DNA of 64,000 nucleotides from DATFQE01 sp963733845 (GTDB lineage Bacteria; Actinomycetota; Thermoleophilia; Gaiellales; Gaiellaceae), in the NCBI GenBank assembly GCA_963733845.1, contig CAVTEM010000009.1, forward strand, positions 124,001-188,000, written 5' to 3'. Positions 27,501 through 37,859 of the stretch are shown one piece after another (the first letter of the stretch is position 1; every line of letters starts with the position of its first letter). The notes beneath the pieces are model-generated. The model searched no databases. It saw only the letters and a program-made list of their open reading frames with translations, and was not told where the DNA came from. The translations under genes were made by a program, and so were the position numbers.

Positions 27501-28350
27501 CGCGTGCGCAAAAGCGCCGATCCGCTCGTCGAGCCCTTCGAGACCCTCGGCCGCGAGCGCCGCTTCGACGCCGGAGAACTTGACGAACGCCGTCGCCGCC
27601 TGACGGTGCTCGGCCTCTCCCGAGCCGCTGCCGAGCATCTCTCGGAGCGGTTGCGGGACGAACTGCTCCAGATTGCCGCGCGGCGGCGCGTCGCTCGGCA
27701 CCGGGGCCGCCGCGGCGTGCCCGGCGAAGTCGTCGACGAGCAGGAAGGCGCCGTCGCGTTCGCGGTCGACCCAGCCCTTGCCCAGCGCCGCTGCGGTGGC
27801 CGCGCTGACGAGGATCTCGCCGGCCTGGGCAGCGTCCTCGAGCTGAATGGTCGCGGTGGCCGCCGGCCCGGCGACGATCAGCTCACTGTGCGACGTGCCG
27901 GCCAGGAAGAACTGGCAAGGGCCGGAGAATACGCCCGTCGCCATGCGCAGCGCGACGTGTCCGACCGAGCTTTCCGCGCGCCCGCTCTCGGCGATCACGC
28001 TCTGCATCTCCACGGCGGCGGTGCAAGCGCGCCGCTCGTGCCAGGGGCCCTCGAACAGGATCAACAGGGCATCGCCGCGGAACTTGAGCACGTCGCCGCC
28101 CCGCTGCGTCGCAGCGCCGATCAGCCCGTCGAACACCGACGAGATGAGGAAGACGAGCTCTTCGGCGCCGGCGCGTCCTTTCGCGGCGAGACGCTCCGAG
28201 AGCGCAGTGAAGCCGGACAGGTCCGACCGACAGGAGCGACCCGTCGAGCTCGCGGGCGGTCGTGCCGACCTCCCAGTCGCGGACGAGCCGGGCGACGTAC
28301 GGGTCGAGCGCGGACTGCGGCGGCGCAGCGATGTCATGAGCATGCCGCAA
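24555..28350 (-). CDS. Soluble adenylyl cyclase-like protein: two cyclase domains, AAA, TPR (frameshifted)
   Basis: About 1,264 residues. The C1 cyclase domain (DLSGFTALSERLA, GGDVLKFRGDALLILF) keeps both metal Asp but lacks the Asn/Arg pair. The C2 domain (VKFSGVEAAL, then YAVLGDTVNLAARLTG) keeps Asn/Arg but lacks the first metal Asp. One composite catalytic site is therefore predicted, as in mammalian soluble cyclase. An AAA/STAND ATPase follows (Walker A VGEPGIGKSRLL, FVVEDTHWLDDASRELLG), then TPR repeats to the C-terminus. One extra G near 28223 shifts the frame just before DLSGFT. The corrected N-terminus reads HAHDIAAPPQSALDPYVARLVRDW, probably from TTG at 28350, though a start slightly upstream is possible. 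It is divergent from the giant secreted-protein gene. Confidence 0.88.
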
Positions 28351-28371
28351 GGGTCGGCCCAGGGCCCGATT

Positions 28372-28399
28372 TTGAATTGGGGCGCCAACGGAGTACGGT
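28372..28399 (+). promoter_or_regulatory. Promoter of the giant PITQQ protein gene
   Basis: TTGAAT (28372-28377), a 16-nt spacer and TACGGT (28394-28399), ending 6 nt before the ATG at 28406. No Shine-Dalgarno is present, consistent with a leaderless mRNA. It lies in the 55-bp divergent gap shared with the third cyclase gene. Confidence 0.5.
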
Positions 28400-28405
28400 G
28401 GACAC

Positions 28406-31400
28406 ATGTCCGGGGACTGGGGGGTCGCTGCGGCCTTCTTCCGTCGATTAACGCAAGGGCGGCTTCGGCGTCGCGCCCTGGTTGCGGCCTGCGTCGCCGC
28501 GCTGACCGCAGCGCCCGGGGCGCTCGCGGGCACGGTCACGATCGCGCCGGAGGCCGACACGTTCGTCGTTGGCGAGGAAGGGCTCACGACCACGAACTAC
28601 GGCGGCTTCGACTACTTCGACACCTACGGCGGCTTCACGAGGAACTGCGAGCCGTGGGCCGCGCCGGCGTACAGCCTGCTGCGCTTCCCGCTCGGCGCGA
28701 TCCCGGGCGGGCGGCAACTGATGGACGCGCGCGTGCGCCTCGTCGAGCGCGCCAGCTACGCCCAGGACGGCGACCCCAACCACCACATCGTCTTCATCGC
28801 GAACGACACGTGGCTCGAGAGCGGCGTTGGCGGGGTCACCTGGGCCACTAAGCCGTCGGACGGGACGGTTGCGCCCGGCGATCCGACTCTGGCCGGGTTC
28901 CCGGGCGGCGACATCCGCCAGTCGGTGTTCGCGCTCGGCTCGAGCTTCATCCTCCCCGACGTGTTCGGCTGCAACGCCGACCCGATCGCGCGCGGCAACA
29001 CGGCGCACGTCTTCCCGCTCACGACCCCGGACCCCAACGCGCTCAAGAATCAGGACCAGTCGGAACGTGACTTGCTGACGCGCATCGCCGGGGAGCGGGG
29101 CGGCGACGGCAAGCTCTCCGTCGAGGTCTACAACCCGAACTGCCCTGTGTGCCCCGCAGGCACGAACCGCGCCTACTGGGCTCGCTACTGGAGCAAGGAA
29201 GCCGCCGACCCAGCCGTCCGCCCGGGACTCACCGTCCGCTACGCGGACATCTCGCTCCAGGCGTCCGCCCCCTCGCCGGTCGCGGCCGGCCGGCCGGTGA
29301 GGTACACGCTCACGTACAAGAACGACACGGCGGGCCCCCTGACGCTGCAAACCGTGCGCGCCGTCTTCCCGGCCGGCTTCTCCTACGTCGCCGGGTCGGC
29401 AAGCGGGATCATCTCCGGTGCGCCGCACACCGAAGGCGAAGGCCCAGGCGCGACGCAGGTCTGGGACGCCAACGTCTCGCTTCCGGCCGGCGCGAAGCGG
29501 GTGGCGCAGTTCACGCTCACCGCATCGGACACGCTCGGGTCGTACGACCTCGTCGCCACCGGCTCGAGCGGCGAGCAGGACGTCGGCTCGGCGACGGTCA
29601 CCGTGGAGGTCGTGCCCGGGCCGGACAGCGTCACCGCCTCGCTCGAGCGCAGCGAAGGCACGCCGTCCGTCGTCGAGGCAGGCACCGATTCGCTCGACAT
29701 CTTCCGGCTTCCGCTCGACGCGATCATCCACCCCGCCTGCGACGCCGATCACCCAGCAGCCGATCACGCAGCAGCCGATCACGCAGCAGCCGATCACGCA
29801 GCAGCCGATCACGCAGCAGCCGATCACGCAGCAGCCGATCGCGCAGATGCCCATCACGCAGTTCGGGTTCGCCGACGCAGGCTCCGTGGCGCTGCTCGCG
29901 GACGTGACGCTCGACACGCTGCCGACCACGATTGCCGGCGGCTGGCCGGCGATCCTCGCCGGCTCGGGGCTTGCGAACGCGCCGCCGCAGGGCGTCAACC
30001 TCCGCCAGGTGCTCGCGCTCGGCAGCCCGCTGCCGTCCGGCATCACGCTCCGCATGGGCGACTTCGACTGGTCGTACAGCAAGCTGCGGAACCTCTCGGT
30101 CATGGCGCTCGCCTACGGGTCGACGCCGCTGTCGTCGCTCGACCCGGCCGGCGGCGGGACCGCGCTCGAGGACTGGTGCGCAACCTTCGCCGGGCCGCCG
30201 CTCAACTGCACGAACAACCCGAACTCGCTCGGCGGCCAGTCGGTGATGAGCGCGGCGCTGCAGGGAGCCCCGATCACGCAGCAGCCGATCACGCAGCAGC
30301 CGATTACCCAGCAGCCGATCACCCAACAGCCGATCGCGCAGATGCCGATCGCTCAGATGCCGCTGCAGGCGCCGATCACGCAGCAGCCGATCACGCAACA
30401 GCCGATCACCCAGCAGCCCATCACCCAGCAGGAGCTGACCTACTTCGCGACGTCGTCCTCCCCGATCACACAACAGCCGATCACGCAGCAGTTCCTCTCG
30501 GCGTCGGGGATGAACGGGGTGAACCTCCGCGACATCCTCTCGTCGGGCCAGCCGGTCACCTGTCCCGGCGCTCGCTACGGCGCCCGCTCCAAGCTCGGCG
30601 ACATCACGGCGTCGGGACTGCCCGCCTCGATCGTGACCGCCCCCGGCGACGCCAACCTCTCGGCCGCGTTCTGCGCCGGACACATCGCAGCCGGGGCGAC
30701 GCTCGCGACCCTCGGTGCGGCCGTCGACCTGACCGCCTACACGATCGGGGACATCGGCTGGTACGGGAACCTCACTGTCCAGAACCTCGTCGCCGGCCTG
30801 CTCGCCGACGGCTCCGCAGCCAACTACACCATCGCCGACCTGATCGCGATCATGGTCAACCGGCAGGTGCTCGACTGGGAGAACCTCGATCCTGCCGTCC
30901 TCAGCTCCTTCGGGACGAACCGCGACGGCCGCGTCCGCTGGGAGGCGACCGCGGAGATGGTGTCGGACGGCGGCGGCAGCGCCGACCTGACCGCGACGAT
31001 CACGCTGCCGCCGGGCTTCCGGTACGACACGGGCCCGCTCTTCTCGGAAGCCGAGTACGCCGCGATCGCGGTGTGCGGGGGCGAAGAGTGCGACATCGTC
31101 CTCGACTCGCTCGACAGCGACGAGGACGGGCCGGCGATAACGACCGAGCCGAGCTCGGACGGGCCGATCCAGACGTTGACCTTCACGCTTCCCGAAGCGG
31201 CGTTCAACGACGACTACCGGATCGACTTCGCCACCTACGCGGGCTTCGTCCTCGGCCCCAAGCAGGCGGGCATGACCGCCGAGGCGGTCGGGATCGAGTC
31301 GGACCCGGATACCGCGGGCGTGACCGTCGGCGACACGTTCGAGGACGGTGACGGCGGCAACGACAGCCCCGAGGCGGCGGTCCTGCTCGACAACCCGAAC

Positions 31401-34400
31401 ACCGAGATCCAGGAGTCGTACGTCGCGGACAAGGGCGACGTCGACTACTTCACGGTGCACGTCCCCGGCAACGCGCGCGTGATCGCGCACCTGACGAACC
31501 TGAGCGCCGACCTCGACCTCGCGCTGCTCGGGCCGGCGCAGGCGGTGCTCAAGCCGACGACGACTCCGGGCCGGGCGCCGCAGGATCCGCCGATCCGCGA
31601 CACGGGCGTCGACCGGGCGAGCGTGAACACGAGCCTCGAGCCCGCGGGCCTGCAGGACACGCCGATCACCCAGCAGCCGATCACGCAGCACTCGATCAAT
31701 CGCGACAAGAGCGAGGAGGACGCGGTCGGCATTGCGCCGCCCGGCGGCGCCGACTTCGTCATCCGCGTCGCCGGCTACAACGACGCGTTCGTCGACCGGC
31801 CGTATTCGCTGCGCGTCCGGGTCACCGACCCGTTCGTCGAGCCCGTGTGCACGCCCCGCGCGAACATGCCGCACGCGCTCGCCGGCACGCCGACCCCCGT
31901 TCCGGCCGGCGCGAACACGCTCTTCGTCGTCGCCCCGACACGGCTCGAGGCGACCTACCCCGGACAGTCGGCCTCGGTCATGTCGGCGCTGACCGCGATC
32001 GCGACGGGCCCTGCGAATCTGGGCGTCAACGGCTACCTGCTGCGCGTCGACCGGTACCAGGACGTCCAGGACGCGTACGGGGCGTGGGACGGCAACCCGT
32101 GCTCGGTCGCCAAGGCGAACGCGGTCGCCGCGGCCATCTCGGCCAAGATCGACGCCCTCAAGTCGGCGAATCCGACGATCAAGTACGTCGTCATGGTCGG
32201 GGGCTTCGACCAGGTCCCCGCCTTCGCCGTGCCGGACCTGACGCGGATCGCCAACGAGATCGGCTACGCCTCGACCTTTGCGAACAACCAGTACTTCGGC
32301 GGTGCCAACATGGGCACGGTCGCGACGGACGACCCGTACTACGACACCGACCCGGTGCCGATCGACGACGGCCAGTTCTTCGTCGCCGACCTGATCGGCG
32401 GCCGGCTCGTGGAGACACCGGCGCAGATCGCCGGACAACTCGACCGCTACGCCGCCGCGAACGGCCAGCTGGCACGCTCGACGGCCTTCTCCGAGGGGTA
32501 CGACTTCACGAAGGACGGGGCGCAGGCGGTCAGCAACAGCTTCGGTACGTCGCTCGGAGCAGGCAACGTCCGCCAGCTGATCAACGACAACTGGACGGGC
32601 ACGCAGCTGCTCGGCACCGGCGGGCTCTTCCCGACGGCCGGGGCATCGACGTTCAACCTGCTGAACGGCCACTTCGACCACTTCCGGATGCTCACCGCGA
32701 ACGGCAACGCGCAGGGCACGATCGAGACGATTTCGGCGACGGCGCTGTCGGGCTCGCTCCTCGGCCGCGTGCTGTTCACGGTCGGCTGCCACTCCGCCTT
32801 CCCGGTCAGCGACGTGATCGTCGGCGCAACGACCCCGGCGAAGGATTGGCCGGAGATCATGGGCGGCAAGCTCGCGCACTGGGCCGGACAGACGGGCTAC
32901 GGCTACGGCGACACCGACACGGTCGCCTACTCGGAGCAGCTGATGTCGTTCCTCGCCACGCGGCTGGACGGCCGGCTGTCGATCGGCGAGGTTCTGACCC
33001 GCGCCAAGCAGGACTACTACCTCACCGCCGGCGGCACGCTGTCGTCGTACGACCGCAAGGCGCTGCTCGAAGCGACGATGTTCGGTCTGCCGTTCTACGG
33101 CGTCGGCGTCGCACCGACCGCCGTTCCGGGCTCCCCGCCCGGCGTGCCGGTCGCGGGCGCAACCAACGTGACGACCCCCGCCGACGGCACGCTGGTGAAC
33201 GACCCGGTCAGCGGCCAGCCCTCGGCGGAGTTCTCGCTCACGCCGACGTTCACGCTCGTGCCCGGCCCGAAGGGCCTCCACTACTCGAACGCCGGCCAGG
33301 TCACGAACGTCAACTACCGGCCGATCGTGCCGCGCGTGTCGCTGCCAGCGACGAGGCCCGGCCAGGTCGCGCACTACCCGTTCCTCGAGTCGCTCGAGTC
33401 GGCGCCGGACGAGGCGAACTTCAACGCGGCGTTCTCCACGCCGACGATCGACCTCGGCTCGCTGTCCCCAGAGATCCTGTTCGCGGACGCGAAGTTCCCA
33501 AGCAAGCTGACGACGCTGGTGACGACGAAGATCGGCAGCGACCAGGTCTCTCAGCTCAACGTCTCGACGGGCCAGTTCTTCTCCGACCCGTCGAATCCGA
33601 ACCGGTCGATCGGCACGATGCGCCGCTTCACCAAGGTCACCGGCCGCGTCTACTACAACCCGGGCGCGAACTTCAGCACGACGGCGATCCACGACGTGCA
33701 GGCCACGCGCTTCGGCTCGAACGTGGCATTCGTGGTGAACGTCCCGGACGTCGTGCGCGTGCTCGTGCTGTTCCGCGACGCGAGCCCACCGGTGAACGGG
33801 TCGATCAAGTGGAAGGCCGTGGAGCTCGCGAAGGATGCGGCGAACCCCTCACGCTGGACGGGCGGCTCGCCGATCGTCGGCAACAACATCGAGTGGATCG
33901 TGCAGGGGCTCACCGCGAACGGCAACGTCGTGACGAGCTCGAACAAGGCGCGCTACTTCGACGCCGCGGCGGCTCAGACGGGCGGCAACGGGATCCAGAT
34001 CAACCTGACGAGCAGCGCGCCGGAGAGCCCGACCGCCTACTTCGGCGGGCCCGTCACCGTCACGGCCACCGGCCCCGCCGGAGTCGAGTTGTTCCGCCGC
34101 CTCGACGACGGTGACGAGTTGCCGTACACAGGACCGTTCGTCGTCTCCGTGGACGGGCCGCACACCGTCGAGTTCAGGGGGAGAGACGGCTCCACGGGAG
34201 CCCGGTCGTTCGTGATCGACGCGACGAACCCGCTCGCGCCGGTGATCTTCACGCCGCCGCTACCGGCCCCGGCCACGTACACGTTCGGCCAGGTCGTGAA
34301 CGCCGACTACCACTGCCGTGACTCCGGGTCGGGCATCGCGACCTGCGCCGGCACGGTCGGCAGCACGCCGGTTCCGAGCGGCACCCCGCTGCCGACGAAC

Positions 34401-34826
34401 GCTGTCGGCATCAGGACGTTGTCCGTCATCGGGACGGACTTCCTCGGCCACACCGGGCCGCCTGCGACGCGTCCGTATCAGGTCGTCTGGGCCTTCGACG
34501 GCTTCTTCCCGCCGGTGGACAACCTGCCCGTTCTGAACCTTGTCACCGCCGGCCAGGCGGTTCCGGTCAGGTTCAGCCTCGGGGGCGACTTCGGCCTCAA
34601 CATCCTGGCTGCGGGCTCGCCGTCTTCCGCCAAGGTCGAGTGCTCGGCTACGGAGATCCCCGACGACATCGAGGTCACCACGACGTCGAACAGCGGCCTG
34701 TCGTTCGGCGGCAGCCAGTACACCTACGTGTGGAAGACGGAGAAGTCGTGGAAGGGCCAGTGCCGCCGCTTCACGCTGAAGCTGATCGACGGAACGACCC
34801 ACGTCGCTGACTTCAAGTTCAAGTAG
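28406..34826 (+). CDS. Giant secreted protein: DNRLRE, DUF11, PITQQ repeats, C25-like protease, PxKF (frameshifted)
   Basis: About 2,140 residues once one C is removed from a CCCC run near 29731-29735. Order: signal peptide (~1-41, cut after ALA); DNRLRE-type domain (EADTFVVGEEGL...); DUF11 (VRYTLTYKNDTAGPLTLQTV); PITQQ block 1; a domain of IGDL-like repeats interrupted by block 2; a further DUF11-like segment; a pre-peptidase-like domain (DKGDVDYFTVHVPG) holding block 3. Then a gingipain (C25)-like caspase fold: KYVVMVGGFDQVPAF, His in LNGHFDHFRM and, 40 residues on, Cys in VGCHSAFPV. Ig-like modules and a C-terminal PxKF domain (VPVRFSLGGDFGLNIL) close the chain. Probably an extracellular or wall-associated protease/adhesin. 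No sortase motif or C-terminal membrane anchor is seen. Confidence 0.85.
29745..29864 (+). repeat. PITQQ repeat block 1
   Basis: Eight consecutive 15-bp units in frame: six PITQQ, then PIAQM and PITQF. Five of the six PITQQ units are identical at the DNA level (CCGATCACGCAGCAG), suggesting recent unit duplication or gene conversion. Confidence 0.9.
30270..30491 (+). repeat. PITQQ repeat block 2 (three sub-blocks)
   Basis: Units at 30270-30359 (four PITQQ plus two PIAQM), 30372-30431 (four PITQQ) and 30462-30491 (two PITQQ), separated by PLQA and ELTYFATSSS. Codons vary silently (ACG/ACC/ACA, CAG/CAA, ATC/ATT) while the peptide is unchanged, which implies selection on the protein sequence. 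Confidence 0.9.
31662..31691 (+). repeat. PITQQ repeat block 3
   Basis: Two units, PITQQ and PITQH, inside the acidic pre-peptidase-like region, 1.2 kb after block 2 and in the same frame. Confidence 0.85.
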
Positions 34827-34893
34827 GACCTCTGCGTATAAGGGAGGGCGACGAGGAGCGGCGAGCTCGCCCAGGGACTCGCCGGGGAACGCG

Positions 34894-36026
34894 CTATAGG
34901 CCGAGGTGGCGGGCGATCACCATGCGCTGCACCTCGTTCGTGCCCTCGCCGATCTCGAGGATCTTCTGGTCGCGGTACAGGCGCGAGATCGCGGACTCGT
35001 CCATGAAGCCGTAGCCGCCGTGGATCTGCAGCGCCGCGTTGGCGACGCGGTGTGAGAGCTCGCCCGTGTACAGCTTCGCCATCGCCGCCTCCTTGGCGAA
35101 CGCGCGGCCCTGGTCCTTGAGCCAGGCGGCCTTGTAGACCAGGTTCCGGCCCGCCTCGATCTCGACGGCCATGTCCGCGAGCTGGAACTGGACCGCCTGG
35201 AAGGCGGAGATCGGCTTGCCGAACTGCTCGCGCTCCTTCGCGTAGCGGTAGGCGAGGTCGTAGCGCCCTGGGCGAGCCCGACGCCCATCGCCGCAACCGA
35301 GATGCGGCCGCCGTCGAGGATCTCGAGGAACTGCTTGAAGCCCTCGCCGCGCGGGCCGAGCAGGTTCCCCTCCGGCACGGCCGCGTCCTCGAAGGAGAGC
35401 TCGCGCGTGTCCGAGGCGCGCCAGCCGAGCTTCTGCATCTGCGGCGAGATCTCGTAGCCGGGCGTGCCGTTCGGGACGACGATGTTCGAGACCTCGCCGT
35501 CGCCGGTCAGCGCCGTGATCGTGACGAGGCCCGAGATGTCGGTGCCGGCGTTGGTGATGAAGATCTTCGAGCCGTTCACGACCCACTCGCCGTCGCGCAG
35601 CTCCGCGCGGGTGCGGGTGGCGCCCGCGTCCGATCCGGCGCCCGGCTCCGTCAGCCCGAACGCGCCCAGCTTGCGGCCCGAGGCGAGGTCGGGCAGCCAG
35701 TCGCGCTTCTGCTCCTCGGTGCCGAAGAGGAAGATCGGCATCGTCCCGAGCGAGGTGTGGGCGGCGACCGTGATCGCCACCGACGAGTCGATCCGCGTCA
35801 GCTCCTCGATCGCGATCGCGTACGCGAGCGTGTCCGTGCCGCCGCCGCCGTACTCCTCCGGGAACGGCATGCCCATCAGGCCGAGCTCGGCCAGCTCGGC
35901 GACGAGCTCGTAGGGGAAGCGGTGCTCGCGGTCGAGCTCCTCGGCGACGGGCGCGACGCGCTGCTCGGCGAAGTCGCGCACGGTCGTGCGGACGAGCTCG
36001 TGCTCGGGCGAGAGGTCGAAGTTCAC
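34894..36026 (-). CDS. Acyl-CoA dehydrogenase (frameshifted)
   Basis: FAD-dependent acyl-CoA dehydrogenase of about 377 residues. N-terminal helices (FDLSPEHELVRTTVRDFAEQ) precede the flavin/substrate motifs AFGLTEPGAGSDAG and WVVNGSKIFITNAG, then the C-terminal bundle with REQFGKPISAFQAVQFQLADM, QIHGGYGFMDE and EIGEGTNEVQRMVIARHL. A base is missing near 35268 (GGCGCTACGAC in the gene sense, where GGCGCCTACGAC is expected), splitting the reading after VGLAQGA. Everything else is conserved. With the minus-strand biotin carboxylase, enoyl-CoA hydratase and carboxyltransferase genes it suits a short/branched-chain enzyme such as isovaleryl-CoA dehydrogenase, but chain length cannot be read from sequence. 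The gene lies 10 bp downstream of the aminopeptidase gene. Confidence 0.92.
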
Positions 36027-36036
36027 AGCGAGTTCA

Positions 36037-37515
36037 CTAAGAGAGTGTGCCCGCGAGCTCCGTGATCAGGCGCACGCCGTAGCCCGTACCGCCCTTCTGC
36101 CACAGGTAGTCCGGCCGTGGCCAGCGGAAGTACCCGGTGCCGGCCATGTCGATATGGGCCCACGGGCCCTCGCCGGCGAACTCCTGCAGGAACTCGGCGG
36201 CCAGCACCGGCACGCCCTGGCGCAGGATCGACGAGTTCTTCATGTCGGCGAAGTTGGAGTCGATGTAGCGGCGGAAGCGGTCGTGCATCGGCAGCGGCCA
36301 GGCGTGGTCGCCGCTTGCCTCGCCGGCCGCGACGACGCGGTCGCGCCACTCGTCGTCGTTGCCGAAAACGCCCGCATAGAGGTCGCCGAGCGCGGCTTCC
36401 ATCACGCCGGTGAGCGTGGCGAAGTCCACGATGTGGGTCGCGCCCTGCTCGCGCGCGTAGGTGAGCGCGTCCGCGAGCACGAGTCGACCCTCGGCGTCGG
36501 TGTTGATCACCTCGATCGTCTTGCCGTTCATGGCGTAGAGGATGTCGCCCGGCCGGTACGCGCCCCCGCCGACCATGTTCTCGGTCGCCGCGACGACCGC
36601 GATCGTGCGGACCGGCAACCCGAGCTCGGCCATTGCCCCGACTCCCTCGATCACCGCGGCCCCTCCGGCCATGTCGCCCTTCATGTCCTCCATGTACGTG
36701 GCCGGCTTGATCGAGATCCCGCCGGTGTCGAAGGTGATCGCCTTGCCGACGAGGCCGAGGACAACGTCGCCGGTCGCGTCCGGCGGCTCGTACCGCAGCA
36801 CGATGAGACGCGGCGGGATGTGCGAGCCCTGTGCGACGCCGGCGAAGGCGCCCATCCCGAGCGCCCGGATCTCCTCGGGGCCGAGAGCCTCGGCTGTGAC
36901 ATTCCCGTGCGCGGCCGCGAGCTCCTGCGCCCGCTCGGCCAGTCGCTCGGGCGTCAGCTCGTTCGCGGGCGCGTTCGCGAGGTCGCGCGCCCGGTTCGCC
37001 GCCTCCGCCACGCTGACCGCGCGTTCGGCCGCAGCCAGGGCGCCGTCGTCGGCGCCGACCAGCACGAGTCGCTCGAAAGGACGCGGACGGTCGCCGTCGG
37101 CCTTCCAGCGACCCGGGTCGTAGCTGCCGAGCACCAATCCGTCGACCGCGGCGCGCGCTTGCTCGGCAGCGGGCAGGTCGAGGTCGCCGTCGACGACCCA
37201 GGCGACCGATCCGCCGATCTTCGAGGTGGCGCGCGCGACTCCCGCCGCTGCGGTCCGGACGGCGTCTGAGTCGAGCGCGGCCTCAGGGCCCAGCCCGGTC
37301 GCGACCACGCGCCCGGAGTCGCCGTGGAGCACGGCGGTCTGACCGCGGGACTTCGCCACGGCTTCCTCCTCCACGACGCGGGCCAGCCGGCCCTCGAGCC
37401 GTTCGTCGAGGCCGGAGACGGCGGCGGGAAGGGGCGGTGCGGGGTCGGCGAGCGGGACGGCGACGACGTCTGCCTCGACCGACTCTGCTCCCCCCGAGGA
37501 CAGCTCGACCCTCAT
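36037..37515 (-). CDS. pepA: Leucyl aminopeptidase (M17)
   Basis: A 492-residue cytosolic metallo-aminopeptidase that removes N-terminal residues from peptides. The catalytic domain shows VGKAITFDTGGISIKP, MKGDMAGGAAVIEGV and the signature NTDAEGRLVLADAL, which together supply the two-metal ligands and the catalytic Lys/Arg. The C-terminus HIDMAGTGYFRWPRPDYLWQKGGTGYGVRLI is normal. The N-terminal M17 domain is present but diverged. It is first in a two-gene minus-strand unit with the acyl-CoA dehydrogenase, which matches breakdown of peptides to branched-chain acids. The start faces an AT-richer divergent region (37516-37610). Confidence 0.95.
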   Translation of the reverse strand: MRVELSSGGAESVEADVVAVPLADPAPPLPAAVSGLDERLEGRLARVVEEEAVAKSRGQTAVLHGDSGRVVATGLGPEAALDSDAVRTAAAGVARATSKIGGSVAWVVDGDLDLPAAEQARAAVDGLVLGSYDPGRWKADGDRPRPFERLVLVGADDGALAAAERAVSVAEAANRARDLANAPANELTPERLAERAQELAAAHGNVTAEALGPEEIRALGMGAFAGVAQGSHIPPRLIVLRYEPPDATGDVVLGLVGKAITFDTGGISIKPATYMEDMKGDMAGGAAVIEGVGAMAELGLPVRTIAVVAATENMVGGGAYRPGDILYAMNGKTIEVINTDAEGRLVLADALTYAREQGATHIVDFATLTGVMEAALGDLYAGVFGNDDEWRDRVVAAGEASGDHAWPLPMHDRFRRYIDSNFADMKNSSILRQGVPVLAAEFLQEFAGEGPWAHIDMAGTGYFRWPRPDYLWQKGGTGYGVRLITELAGTLS

Positions 37516-37610
37516 CTGGCCGGGCGATGCTATCCGAGCAGGTTTCTACCGTGCGTGTCGAAAGGTTTTTACGAGGTCTTAACCATTTTTCGCAGAGATC
37601 GACACACACT
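37516..37610. promoter_or_regulatory. AT-richer divergent promoter region
   Basis: This 95-bp gap between pepA and the small coiled-coil gene contains the most AT-rich tract of this part of the window (37560-37600, with TTTTTACG and ATTTTTCG). On the minus strand TAGCAT (37532-37537) lies 11 nt before the pepA ATG. Exact plus-strand promoter boxes were not assignable. Confidence 0.4.
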
Positions 37611-37829
37611 GTGCGCGTGACCCTGCGGCCACCCACTTCGCACGATGCCCCGAAGTCCGTCGAGGATCTCCAGGCGGACCTCTCCGCTCTCTGCACCGAG
37701 CGCCAGAACCTGCGCGCGGCCGGAGCCCGGGACGGCGACCTCGAGCGCAACCGGCTCGAGATCGCACGCCTGCAGTTGGAGCTCTCGCACGCGCTGATCG
37801 GGCGCTACGCACGCACCGCGGCGGCCTGA
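37611..37829 (+). CDS. Small coiled-coil protein, unknown
   Basis: A possible 72-residue protein starting GTG 37611 (VRVTLRPPTSHDAPKSVEDLQADLSALCTERQNL...). Residues ~18-65 form one amphipathic, charged helix (EDLQADLSALCTERQNLRA, LERNRLEIARLQLELSHALI) with heptad-like leucines. No family is recognised. The support is its position behind an AT-rich promoter-like region with the right codon bias. An earlier in-frame start cannot be ruled out. Confidence 0.5.
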   Translation: MRVTLRPPTSHDAPKSVEDLQADLSALCTERQNLRAAGARDGDLERNRLEIARLQLELSHALIGRYARTAAA

Positions 37830-37859
37830 TTTCACGAAAACGCGGGCGGGTAGGCTCGC

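Noticed and set aside
29745..30491. Tandem 15-bp units as a CRISPR array
   Set aside because: There are no unique spacers of constant length; units are contiguous codon multiples and code for PITQQ in frame.
29724..33692. A 1,322-residue minus-strand frame opposite the giant protein
   Set aside because: Composition is Arg/Val/Asp-rich shadow sequence without motifs; the plus strand has signal peptide, repeats and domains.
35250..35290. Programmed ribosomal frameshifting in the interrupted genes
   Set aside because: No slippery heptamers or downstream pseudoknots were seen, and unrelated housekeeping genes are affected in both directions; sequence error fits better.
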